A stretch of 18,001 bases of DNA from Acanthamoeba lenticulata (Eukaryota; Discosea; Longamoebia; Acanthamoebidae), in contig NAVB01000809.1 of NCBI GenBank assembly GCA_002179805.1, positions 1 through 18,001 of the forward strand, given 5' to 3'. Below the pieces are notes generated by a model. It was not told where the DNA came from. It saw nothing but the letters and a program-made list of their open reading frames with translations, and made no database searches. Shown here piece after piece: positions 1 to 7,583 of the stretch. How positions within the stretch are numbered: position 1 is the stretch's first letter; each line of letters begins with the position of its first letter. Made by a program: the position numbers and the translations under genes.

Positions 1-689
1 GCTCGCACTCTGCCCTCCATGGCTGCGTTGCGCGTCCATATCGTGATACGGTCCTGGCTCTTTCGAATTGAGGCCACACAACCGCACACCTGCTCCTCTT
101 CGCCTTCCGTCTCGAGCATTTCGCCGATGGAGGCGAGCATAGTCCACAACCAGAGCTCATCGAGCTTATCTTTCCGCTCTCGGTGGGGCACGATGAGAGT
201 CCACTGGCCGCCTCGCTCGTTCGCGGGGTCTTCCCACTTGGGCTCGATGCCATCCTTGAAGAGGTGGTAGTTGGAACCGTGATCGAGCGTAGATGCCTTC
301 ATGATGTTGTTGTACAGCCGCCAGAAGTCTTCCACCGTCCCAAACTCCATCACCTTCTTGATGTGGCTTCCCCAGGTGTCCACCGACGTTCGCTTGCGCG
401 GATTGTCGAAGTAGAGAGTCCACGAGTTCTGCAGCGGATGAATGATGGCGTCATCCAGGGTTGGCTCGGGGGTGGCGCCCGAATCGGCAGTGTGATTGCC
501 TGCCGCAGGCGCATCTGATCCTGTGGCACCGCTCTCCTCCTTGGTCTCTTCAGCAACCGCAGCACCGTGGCCCGCTCCGTTCTCTTCCACCTTCGCCTTG
601 GTGTTGTCATCATCCGCCACCTTCAGATTGTTCATCTCCGCAGCCAGCTTCTGCTCCTCAATCGTCTTGGTGCTGTCTTGGTCCGCCAT
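1..689 (-). CDS. eIF4E: eukaryotic translation initiation factor 4E (eIF4E), 3' end beyond window
   Basis: Cap-binding subunit of the eIF4F complex; it binds the mRNA 5' m7G cap and recruits eIF4G in the cytoplasm. Read without introns from ATG at 689; 229 complete codons are visible and the reading frame runs off the left edge, so the C-terminus is missing. Residues 1-80 are a low-complexity acidic N-terminus. The eIF4E core then begins with HPLQNSW (84-90). Cap-sandwich tryptophans are W106 (DTWGSHI) and W152 followed by E153 (GIEPKWED), matching human W56, W102 and E103. W123 in DFWRLYNNI matches the dorsal eIF4G/4E-BP contact W73. W218 (ITIWTRN) matches W166. The first core tryptophan motif reads WTLYF rather than WALWF. 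Identity is certain from motif order and spacing; the start is supported by the open frame and lack of a longer core. Confidence 0.96.
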   Translation of the reverse strand, partial: MADQDSTKTIEEQKLAAEMNNLKVADDDNTKAKVEENGAGHGAAVAEETKEESGATGSDAPAAGNHTADSGATPEPTLDDAIIHPLQNSWTLYFDNPRKRTSVDTWGSHIKKVMEFGTVEDFWRLYNNIMKASTLDHGSNYHLFKDGIEPKWEDPANERGGQWTLIVPHRERKDKLDELWLWTMLASIGEMLETEGEEEQVCGCVASIRKSQDRITIWTRNAAMEGRVR

Positions 690-990
690 TCTCTTCGTTT
701 GTTTGTCTTGTCTCTTAGAACGCTGCTTTTGGGAGCAGCAGGTACGTGTTGTAGATGTTGTGTCTCGATGTGTGGCGTGTTGGTGTCAGGTCCAATTTGG
801 ATTTTTTTGAATGAAGAAGCTTCGGCCGCGATCTTAGCGCGCTTGCCTCTTGGGACCTCCGGTCCGCCTGCGTTTTTCCGCAAGATTTTTCCTTCCCCGC
901 ATTTTCCTCTTTCGAGCTCTCTTCTTCGGCGCAACAAGAACGCAGAAAGGCGATTTTACAAGAAGACAAAGCGTTGTTTATCGTGCTGGC
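690..990. promoter_or_regulatory. intergenic: eIF4E upstream region and 3' flank of the ubiquitin-like gene
   Basis: This 301-bp gap between two minus-strand genes must hold the eIF4E promoter/5' UTR and the 3' end of the gene at 991-1937. A CCAAT pentamer lies at 792-796, about 105 bp upstream of the eIF4E ATG. The open frames across it look like chance readings of GC-rich DNA; I see no convincing gene. On the minus strand just after the 991 stop there is GATAAA and then TGTAAA, weak polyadenylation-like hexamers. The assignment is by position only. Confidence 0.45.
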
Positions 991-1937
991 TCAGTCGCCT
1001 CGAAGGTTCAGGATGAGGTGGACCGTGGACTCGTGCGTGATGTTGTAGTCCGCCAAGGTGCGGCGTTCGCCCTCGTTATCCCAGTACAGAGGCTGCTCAA
1101 TCGAGAGCATTGTGGTGCTGGGCGTCGTGCCCGCGGGCGGATCCACCCAGCGCACGTCAACGGTGTCGTTCTGATGCGAGTAGAGGCTCAGGAAATCGAC
1201 CAGCATCGGCAAGGTCTTGTTGCCCCGCCGCACGTCGATGGCCAGGGCATGGGGCTGCTGTTGATTGCTGGTGGGGTCTCGTGGCTTGTTGGTGCCGCAC
1301 ATCTCGCACTGCACTTCGGCACCTGGGTTCTCGAAGGTGCACGCCGAACAGGACCACACCCTGGTGGCTTCCACCTGCTGGGCGGTAAGCGAGGACTGGG
1401 GCACGTAGCTTTGCCGGTATTCGGCTTCGATGGCAGTCATCACAGCGCGAGGCGTGGTGCTGCTGGTGATCTCCACTGTTCGCCACGACGCTGGGATGGT
1501 GCGCACAAGCTCATACTCCTCGTGATTACCACCATCCCAAGGCGGGATGAGACGGCGGGTTTGCCACGAGCTGCTACGGCCCTTGGCCACCAACTCGAGT
1601 TGTGGTATGTAGAGCTGGACCTGGGCCACAGCCGTGGGACCATCCAACTCGAGGTCGAGGCTCTTAGCAAGGGGAACGTCCAAGCTCAAAGGATGCCCAA
1701 AGGAGCGATAGGTTGACATGGCCAAGGGGCGGCCAGCAAACACGAGCTGCTGCTGGTCCACGGGTATGCCTGGACCAACCAACTCTCATTTACAAGGGAC
1801 TTGGGGCGGCAGTGCATATTGGGCAAAAGCGCACCTTCTTTGTCTTGAACCTTGATGCGTACATCGTCGATTTTCTCACTTGGCTCGACGTCAACGGTTA
1901 TCGTCTTTCCTGTGAGGGTCTTGATAAACAGCTGCAT
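991..1937 (-). CDS. split ubiquitin-like protein with inserted NZF/RanBP2 zinc finger
   Basis: Two exons, complement(991..1769, 1835..1937), 293 residues. The 65-nt intron has donor GTGCGC and acceptor CCAG and splits a Gly codon (phase 1). Residues 1-50 align with ubiquitin 1-50 without gaps ([10 protein letters not shown] start, [17 protein letters not shown]). Residues 271-293 align with ubiquitin 54-76 ([18 protein letters not shown]). Between them sit about 220 non-ubiquitin residues, entering the fold at the loop before the DGRTLSDY segment. That insert holds a classic NZF finger, W173-x-C175-x2-C178...C189-x2-C192, with the Thr-Phe pair (TF at 179-180) and a Met at 191 in the pattern of ubiquitin-binding NZFs such as Npl4. 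Conjugation residues are changed: K48 is Arg, K63 is His, R72 is Asn and the C-terminus is RGD instead of RGG. The role is unknown; it may act as a ubiquitin-like binding module rather than a modifier. The gene model is firm, the function inferred. Confidence 0.85.
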
Positions 1938-2054
1938 GGCGCGGGTATGTAGTGGTAGAAAAAGGCAAACTAATAAAACAAACAAGAGGAGAATTACTGG
2001 AAGAGAAGAGCAGAAAGTGTTTCCAAGAAACGAGGCATGAGGACAACTAATGTT

Positions 2055-2059
2055 AAAAA
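2055..2059 (-). terminator. pol III T-run terminator of tRNA-Lys
   Basis: Five A residues on the plus strand give TTTTT on the tRNA strand, 4 nt past the discriminator base. This is the usual RNA polymerase III stop. Confidence 0.8.
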
Positions 2060-2062
2060 GAT

Positions 2063-2135
2063 AGCCGACCGTGGGGCTCGAACCCACGACCACAAGATTA
2101 AGAGTCTTGCGCTCTACCGACTGAGCTAGGCCGGC
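2063..2135 (-). tRNA. tRNA-Lys (anticodon CTT)
   Basis: A 73-nt cloverleaf read on the minus strand. The acceptor stem is GCCGGCC with GGTCGGC (one G-U pair) and discriminator T. The D arm is GCTC/GAGC. The anticodon stem is CAAGA/TCTTG around loop CTCTTAA, giving anticodon CTT (Lys, AAG). The T arm is GTGGG/CCCAC with loop TTCGAGC. It has no intron and no encoded CCA, as expected for a eukaryotic nuclear tRNA. The long reading frame covering it is only the tRNA read as protein. It lies about 125 bp upstream of the ubiquitin-like gene on the same strand. Confidence 0.97.
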
Positions 2136-2199
2136 TGGCGTTGTTTGCACTATGTAGCTGGAAAAACATATTTAGTTTTCTGACTTGGAAGCAGAAGCG

Positions 2200-2205
2200 T
2201 TTATT
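2200..2205 (-). promoter_or_regulatory. polyadenylation signal AATAAA of the GST gene
   Basis: AATAAA on the minus strand begins 14 nt after the GST stop codon. It is a canonical hexamer at a short but plausible distance, and the tRNA gene starts only 65 bp further on. Confidence 0.55.
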
Positions 2206-2219
2206 AATTGCAGGGGCCG

Positions 2220-2864
2220 TTATGCCTTGTAGACGTCACGGGCGAGGTAGGCCTTGATGCGTTCCCTCGCAGCCACGCTCTCTTGAAGCTTCTTAACGGC
2301 TGGGAAGGCGTTGATGGCCTCGCTGCTGCCCTCCACGCGGGCGGTGGTGAGCGACAGAGCCGCGAACAGGGCCACGTCAGCGTAGCTCAGCTTGGAACCA
2401 ACCAGGAAACCATTGTTGCCATTGCGCTGAAGCAGCTTCTCTAAGTTGGCCAGGTGGGCGGGCAAGGTCTCCTTGATGAGCTTCTCCTTGGCCTCGGCCT
2501 GTTGGTCGGCGGGCGTGAAGAAGACAACTTTGGCAATTGCGTTGAAGGCGTCCATTACACCCTCGTGAGCCTGGTCGATGAGGGCTTCCTCATGCGCGTT
2601 GGTGCCGTTGTAGCCCAGCTTGCGTGCAAGGTGCCGCGTGATAGCCGCGCTCTGGACGATCGTAAGGCCGGGCTCCTCGTAGAGAGGCACCTGCCCAAAG
2701 GCCAGCTTGCCGGACTCGACGAGCTTGGCCTTGAGCTCAGGCCAATTGGTGACGGGCACGAAGTCATAGTCAGCGCCAGCGTCCTCAAGCAGCAGGCGCG
2801 GCACCTCAGCGCGGCCGCTTATGTTGAAGTAGGTAAGGGTGGGCTTGGTGACAGTGGTGGTCAT
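2220..2864 (-). CDS. glutathione S-transferase, sigma/pi-like
   Basis: Single-exon gene of 214 residues, the normal length for a cytosolic GST. It conjugates reduced glutathione to electrophiles, or may act as a prostaglandin-isomerase-like sigma enzyme. The N-terminal thioredoxin-like domain starts TLTYFNISGRAEVPRLLLED; Y12 in the YFNISGRAE motif is at the place of the catalytic Tyr of sigma/pi/alpha GSTs. The glutathione-binding stretch FGQVPLYEE and the QSAAITRHLARKLG helix (the QS motif that binds the gamma-glutamyl group) follow. The all-helical C-terminal domain contains GFLVGSKLSYADVALF, the conserved N-capping box/Asp motif. It is divergent from the mitochondrial carrier at 3112, sharing a 247-bp intergenic region. 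Class assignment (sigma versus pi) is by eye. Confidence 0.93.
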   Translation of the reverse strand: MTTTVTKPTLTYFNISGRAEVPRLLLEDAGADYDFVPVTNWPELKAKLVESGKLAFGQVPLYEEPGLTIVQSAAITRHLARKLGYNGTNAHEEALIDQAHEGVMDAFNAIAKVVFFTPADQQAEAKEKLIKETLPAHLANLEKLLQRNGNNGFLVGSKLSYADVALFAALSLTTARVEGSSEAINAFPAVKKLQESVAARERIKAYLARDVYKA

Positions 2865-3111
2865 AGTTGTAATTGTAAGCTTGGTTGTGTGTCGGTCAAG
2901 TCAGGGCAAGCTCTCTTTTGTACGCCCCAATCGTCGGTGTATCGCCGATACAAACCGAGGCAACAAAGTTGTGACTCCTTGTGTCGCCGACACAACCACA
3001 TGGATCAGCCACGGTGCGTATTGAACCCACGACACGGAAGTGTGAAAAAAGAAAAGGAAAAAACTATGAAAAACATTAGTCTGTTCTTGTTGGCCAAGCT
3101 GTACACACTGC
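2865..3111. promoter_or_regulatory. divergent promoter with paired palindromes (GST / SLC25 carrier)
   Basis: This 247-bp region separates two divergently transcribed genes. It contains two nearly identical 15-nt palindromes, TGTATCGCCGATACA at 2938-2952 and TGTGTCGCCGACACA at 2980-2994 (consensus TGTRTCGCCGAYACA). Their centres are 42 nt apart, about four turns of B-DNA. The second extends to 17 nt. A possible half site TGTGTCGG lies near 2886. These look like dimeric transcription-factor sites; the factor is unknown. Confidence 0.6.
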
Positions 3112-4698
3112 ATGGCCAACAACAGCGGAGGAACAGCAGAGACGAGGCCGAGCCAGGGAACAGGCACCGCGACGGTCAGCCCGCGTGCCAGCTCGGTCAT
3201 CGGAGCGGTGGCATCTTTGGGCACGAATCTCGTGCTCTACCCGCTTGATCTGATCAAGGTGAAGCTGCAAGGTACGGCAACCTACCTGCGTGGTCCACTG
3301 CGAAAAATAGAAGTCTTGTTTGGCATTCAAGGATTTCATCTTTTCGTGGCGTGTTCTGCCCTGCCAGCGCGTGCCTACCACGAACTGCTCGAGGTCTCTC
3401 GCTTTCGTGCCCTCAGGGCTGTGCTGGCTGCCACCTACCGCGACGGCGGCCTCCGCGCCTTCTTTGTCGGCCTCACGCCCGGTACGCCCCCCCCCCAACG
3501 CGTTGGGCTCAGCAGGAGCCAAAGTGCTGTCTCTGGTCTTACCAACACCGGCAGGGCTCATCGGGCCGATGACGGCGTGGGCGTCGTTCATGTGGATCTA
3601 CAAGTGGGCGCAGCAGAACCCGGTGCTGCCGGACGCGCTCGGGCTCGACCCCAAGTCCTCGCTCTCCAACTTCCTGGCCGGCCTCCAGGCCGGTGCGTTC
3701 TTCCGCCTCCGCGCCCAGACACTCGAGACTCATAACAACAACAACAACGACGACGGCGTGCATGTGTGTGCAGGCGTTGGCATGACGCTGGTGACCAACC
3801 CGATCTTTGTGCTCAAGACCCGCATGCAGACGGCCACTCGCGACCAGCGCCTGCGCGGCTTCCTCTGTGACGTGCCTCCAGCCGCGATTGGCAATGAAGC
3901 GGCCGCTCGAGCCTCCTCTCGTGCGGGGGACTGACTTGCAAGTGTGTGTGGGGTCTTCTTGTCTTGCGTGTTGCGCGTCGCCCCACGCAGATGAGGCACG
4001 AGCGCTAGTGCGCACCGAGGGCCTGCGGGGCATGTACAAGGGGCTCGTCCCGGCCCTCCCGCTCACCTGCCACGCGGCGCTGCACTGGGTCCTCTACGAG
4101 AAGTTCAAGCAGCTGATCGTCCTTGTCCGCGGCGACGATCCCAACCGACCCGTTGTACGGCAGCTGCCGACCTCGAATGGCCATCTCGTTGTCGTTGTGG
4201 AATTCCAATAACGGCCGCGAGACGCGCAGAACGCGGCAGAGACTCTCGTAACGGCCTCGAGCAGCAAGATGGTCGCGGCGGCGCTCACGTATCCGCTTCA
4301 CGTCATGAAGACGTGCATGCAGGTTTGAACGTTCCCTCCACCCCTTCTTGGCGGACAACAGCCGCACGCCGCGTCCCAAAACCAAAATACAAACGACAAC
4401 GAACAAACACAACACAGAGCCAGCGAGGCCTGACCGGCCTGCCTCTGCGCGAGGTTGTGGTGAACATTTACCGGTACGACAAGTCAGCGGCTGGCGCAAG
4501 TCCCGTGCTCTCTTGTGAAGGCTTGACTGATGCACGACGGTCGCGTGGGGTTGCGTCCGCAGAGTGAACGGGCTGCGCGGGTACTACAGCGGGTTTGTGC
4601 CACACCTCCTGCGCACGGTCCCCAACTCGACGGTGACGCTCTTCTTCATTGAGCGCCTCTCGCAAGCCTACCTCCAGTACCAGGAAGAGGCAACATGA
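3112..4698 (+). CDS. mitochondrial carrier family protein, SLC25A32-like
   Basis: Eight exons by my model: 3112..3271, 3368..3481, 3555..3692, 3774..3866, 3991..4154, 4230..4322, 4424..4473, 4563..4698; 315 residues, the standard carrier length. Every junction keeps phase. Exon 7 could instead begin at 4418 (two extra residues). Three tandem repeats each carry a carrier signature: YPLDLIKVKLQ (P44), TNPIFVLKTRMQ (P147) and YPLHVMKTCMQ (P245). Each is followed by an EG/GLRG-type helix motif (DGGLRAFFVGL, TEGLRGMYKGL, NGLRGYYSGF). The NPI-F-V-L-K-T-R second signature and the overall order recall the folate/FAD/pyrimidine-nucleotide/NAD branch (SLC25A32, A33/A36, Ndt1). The protein would sit in the inner mitochondrial membrane with six helices. 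The substrate is not determinable from sequence by eye. It is convergent with the BCS1-like gene. Confidence 0.88.
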
Positions 4699-4817
4699 CT
4701 AAAATATAATTACTAAAATAATTATTCATTTTTTGGTGCTTTTTATTTTTTGGTGCTTTCAAAAATTGAATTAAAAAAGTGTTGTTCTGTACAAGTGGCG
4801 CGATGGTAGGTCGATCA
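4699..4817. other. AT-rich convergent 3' region with 17-nt tandem repeat
   Basis: A short AT-rich gap between two convergent genes. It holds a 17-nt unit (ATTTTTTGGTGCTTTTT) at 4728-4744 followed at once by a second, nearly complete copy at 4745-4759. It probably supplies 3' ends for both genes; no canonical AATAAA was seen. Confidence 0.5.
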
Positions 4818-6431
4818 TCAGGCAGCAACGGCGTCCACGCTGGAGGACGTTTCGGTGCTGTCTTGAGCTTCGACCTCCTTCTTGTTCTTCTCCTCCACCT
4901 TGGACGTCGAGGAACACGCCTGCTGTTGCTCCTTCTCCTTCTCGTTTCGGTCCTCTTGCTCAGCGAGTTCCTCCTTCTTGCGCCGGACCTCTTCCTCGTC
5001 GGTCATGCGGGCCAGCTCCTCGGCCATGAACGAGGCCACGTTGTCGATTGCCGCCTGCGGGTCCTGCTTGAAGCGCAGGAGGTAGCCCTGGATGCTGGCC
5101 ATGGACACCTTCTCGTCAGGCACCAGCCCGGCGAACCTGGCGGCCAGCTCGGCGACGCGGGTGCGTTCGTGCTCGATCTCCTCCTGGCGTGCGAGACGCT
5201 TCTTCTTGCCCACAGTAGTGTCGCCGGCGGTGGTCGGGTCAGCGTCGAGCGCGGCGGCGGCCTCCCAAGGCTGGTAGAAGTAGGCGAAGAGGCGCTCGAT
5301 CTGGTCGCGCTGGGCGAGGCCCACGAAGATGGCCGAATCCACGCGGCCTGGGCGGGTGAGGGCCGGGTCGAGCTTCTCGCGGTGGTTGGTGGTCATGAGC
5401 ACCAGCGAACCCTCGAAGGCGACGGCGCCATCGAGCGCGTTGAGCAGGCCGCTGAAGGTGACCTTGCTGATGTTGCCGGCATCGGCGTTCTTCCTCCGGT
5501 GAACAAACGCGGCGTCAATGTCCTCGAGCAGGAGGATGCTGCCCTTGGGCATCTTGCGCATGTACTCTTGGAGGCTGTCGTCGTCGAGGCTCGAGTTGGC
5601 CAAGCTGATGACGCACAGGTTAAGGTTGAGCTCGCCGGCCAGCGCCGCCGCGAAGGATGACTTGCCGTTGCCAGGCGGGCCGTAGAGCATGAGGCCGCGC
5701 CGGTGCGGAATGCCACGACGCTTGTACCAGTCCCGCATGGAGAAGAACTCGCGCACTTCGTCGAGCAGCCGCTCAAGCACGCCCGCGGGGTAGTGGACGG
5801 AGGCGATGGCGCGCTTCTCGATGGCGATCAGCTTGCGCCAGTTGCCGGTCCATCCGTACTTGGGCTGGAAGATGAGGGTCTTGCCCAGCTCCTCGCCCAG
5901 GGCGTGATTCATGGCGCTCGTGGCGATGTCCTTGAGGATTTGCGGGTCACGCCCGTAGGTGGTGAGCTTGAGCGTCTCCTGGAGCTCGAGCCCGTTGTGT
6001 CCGGCGCTGCCGCCGAACTGGTTCTCCTTGATGACGCGCTCAACGCTGACCCACCTCCCGCGGAAGCGAAGGAAGTGCACGCCAGGCGCCGGCCCGAAGC
6101 GCAGTTCGGGCTTGCTGGCTGCCTCGGTGGCTTCCCACCGGTCACGACGGTTCTCGCGTGTGGTGAGGATGCTCAGCTCGCGCCCATTGGCCTTCTCGGT
6201 CTGAAGGGCGAGCCACTGCATGAGCCAGTGGAAGGCTTCGTCCTCCTTGCGCACCTCGAGCGAGACCTTGAACTGGCTCTGGAGCCGGTTCCACATGACC
6301 TGGGACAGCCAGTGAAGATAGGCCGCCACCAGGCCCACCAGAACGAGCATGAGGCCGCCAGAGAAGACGTCGTTGTGGGCCAGCGAGCCTACGCGCTCCT
6401 GCAGGAACGAAGATAGGAGTAGCTCGGTCAT
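4818..6431 (-). CDS. BCS1-like AAA ATPase, mitochondrial
   Basis: Intron-less, 537 residues from the chosen ATG at 6431. BCS1 proteins are inner-membrane AAA chaperones that insert the Rieske iron-sulfur protein into complex III. One N-terminal membrane helix (about residues 23-43) is followed by a BCS1_N-type domain (about 45-215, with FLRFRGRWVSV and LKLTTYGRDPQILKDI), then the AAA module. Walker A is GPPGNGKSS (251-259), Walker B LLEDIDA (301-307), sensor 1 TTN (347-349) and the arginine region LTRPGR (358-363). A long charged C-terminal tail (about 470-537, K/E-rich then Ser-rich) exceeds the usual family length of roughly 420-450. The frame is open upstream to 6752, but those residues do not look like BCS1 and are probably 5' UTR. 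Bona fide BCS1 versus a BCS1-like paralogue cannot be settled here. Confidence 0.9.
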   Translation of the reverse strand: MTELLLSSFLQERVGSLAHNDVFSGGLMLVLVGLVAAYLHWLSQVMWNRLQSQFKVSLEVRKEDEAFHWLMQWLALQTEKANGRELSILTTRENRRDRWEATEAASKPELRFGPAPGVHFLRFRGRWVSVERVIKENQFGGSAGHNGLELQETLKLTTYGRDPQILKDIATSAMNHALGEELGKTLIFQPKYGWTGNWRKLIAIEKRAIASVHYPAGVLERLLDEVREFFSMRDWYKRRGIPHRRGLMLYGPPGNGKSSFAAALAGELNLNLCVISLANSSLDDDSLQEYMRKMPKGSILLLEDIDAAFVHRRKNADAGNISKVTFSGLLNALDGAVAFEGSLVLMTTNHREKLDPALTRPGRVDSAIFVGLAQRDQIERLFAYFYQPWEAAAALDADPTTAGDTTVGKKKRLARQEEIEHERTRVAELAARFAGLVPDEKVSMASIQGYLLRFKQDPQAAIDNVASFMAEELARMTDEEEVRRKKEELAEQEDRNEKEKEQQQACSSTSKVEEKNKKEVEAQDSTETSSSVDAVAA

Positions 6432-7076
6432 CGACGGTAAGCGAGGTTGTAGCGTGTGAGTAGTATTGGTTAGTGAGCTGGTTGGCTTTCCTTTTATCCC
6501 AGCCCAGCGGAGTTGACTGTCGGGCGGGCGGTTCGGTGAATGCGCAATATAATTCCTTCTTTTGTGGTTTTTGGCCAGTCCTTTTCTCTCATCAGCTCTC
6601 CGTGTCGTCCCCGTAGCTGCCGTGGCCGTGGTCGTGGCAGTTGGCGTTGAGGTGTGGCCGTGCCCGCGACCAGGCACGTGACCGCCCACAGGCCATGTAC
6701 TGGTTTTCTCTTTCAAGAAGACGGCTCTTCCACGCAAAGAAAATAAATACAATCAGTTGCTGGAACTTTGTTATTCTCCTTCATTTCCCTGTGTCCCAGG
6801 ACAGTTTTCAAACAAGGCTCTGCTGACCACGACCACACAACCATCGCCCTTGTTCTTCAGAATCTGCTGATTTCTGGGGGTCCAATGGCATAAACTTTGA
6901 CTTGCCACAATGCACTCTCACGGAGTCCAATAGGGTGGGCCCAATCTTTTTAGTAGGAATGCGAGCAAGGAAAGTTCTTAGAACTTTGACACGGTCGGGC
7001 TCAGCGCCGGCTGGCCCGACTGCACACTGCTGAGAAAAAGAAAGCATGCGCGCTGTGTGTGTGAATAGAAGAAGAG
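6432..7076. promoter_or_regulatory. divergent intergenic region (BCS1-like / DUF6714-like)
   Basis: About 645 bp between divergent genes. The half next to the BCS1-like gene is an open but low-complexity reading frame of that gene (6432-6752). The half next to the plus-strand gene has three CCAAT pentamers (6882-6886, 6927-6931, 6941-6945) and a 9-nt direct repeat AACTTTGAC at 6893-6901 and 6982-6990. These may be promoter elements; no gene is evident. Confidence 0.45.
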
Positions 7077-7583
7077 ATGAACACAACAACAACAACAACA
7101 AACAAGATTGTCACGTTGATTGCCGAAGCGTTTGCGGAGGTGCAGCTGGGCGAGGGTCGCTCGCTCCACCAGGCGCGCCAGGTGGACGTGAACTGGAGGG
7201 CCGACTGTGATGCGGTGCGGTCTGCGCGGAGGACCGACGCAGAGGGGAGCTGGAGCGAGGTCCCGCTCGAGACGCTGACCCAGTATGGCGGTTCCGTGGT
7301 CTTCCTGGACGACGCTGGCTTCCGCTTCTACTTGCCGGCCCTCATGACCCAGAGCCTGTGCGAGCCTGACGGCCATGTGGCCGGGAGGCTACTGTCGTAC
7401 CTCGAGACGACAGGACTGTCGGGGCTCAAGGCACGCAAGGGTCTCTCACGTGCACAGGCCGTGGCGACCGCAGAGTTCCTGAGCCACATGCGACATCTTG
7501 CTCCCAATCACTTCGCTTCGTCAACGTTCGACCGAACCGTCGACCAGATCTGTCGGTGGGCTTCAACCGGCAAGCTCCTCTGA
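7077..7583 (+). CDS. small intron-less protein, DUF6714-like, unknown function
   Basis: 168 residues, no intron. It starts at an ATG followed by an ACA/AAC-rich run (MNTTTTTTNK). The body begins IVTLIAEAFAEVQLGEG, then a W-x-VP motif (SWSEVPLETL), then VVFLDDAGFRFYLPALM (about residues 75-91) and a helical C-terminus. The combination of AFxxV, W-x-x-VP and a FLDxxGFRFYLPA motif recalls the bacterial DUF6714 family as I remember it; this was not searched. No catalytic signature, signal peptide or membrane segment is visible. The lack of introns beside intron-rich neighbours (PTEN, carrier) is compatible with transfer from bacteria, though the GST and BCS1-like genes here are also intron-less. 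The function is unknown. Confidence 0.75.
   Translation: MNTTTTTTNKIVTLIAEAFAEVQLGEGRSLHQARQVDVNWRADCDAVRSARRTDAEGSWSEVPLETLTQYGGSVVFLDDAGFRFYLPALMTQSLCEPDGHVAGRLLSYLETTGLSGLKARKGLSRAQAVATAEFLSHMRHLAPNHFASSTFDRTVDQICRWASTGKLL

Noticed and set aside
1686..2150. A 154-residue minus-strand ORF starting [16 protein letters not shown]
   Set aside because: Its N-terminus is the tRNA-Lys gene read as protein and its C-terminus is the ubiquitin-like intron; only the middle (from 1937) is real coding.
3010..3035. A tRNA T-arm-like piece on the minus strand (GTGGGTTCAATA...), sharing 11 nt with the tRNA-Lys T arm
   Set aside because: No acceptor, D or anticodon arms can be placed around it and the stem has a mismatch; at best a chance match or a very short tRNA relic.
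3733..3750. AAC/CAA microsatellites (also near 7081-7103 and, as Asn codons, 16090-16110)
   Set aside because: Simple repeats common in such genomes; no sign of a special function.
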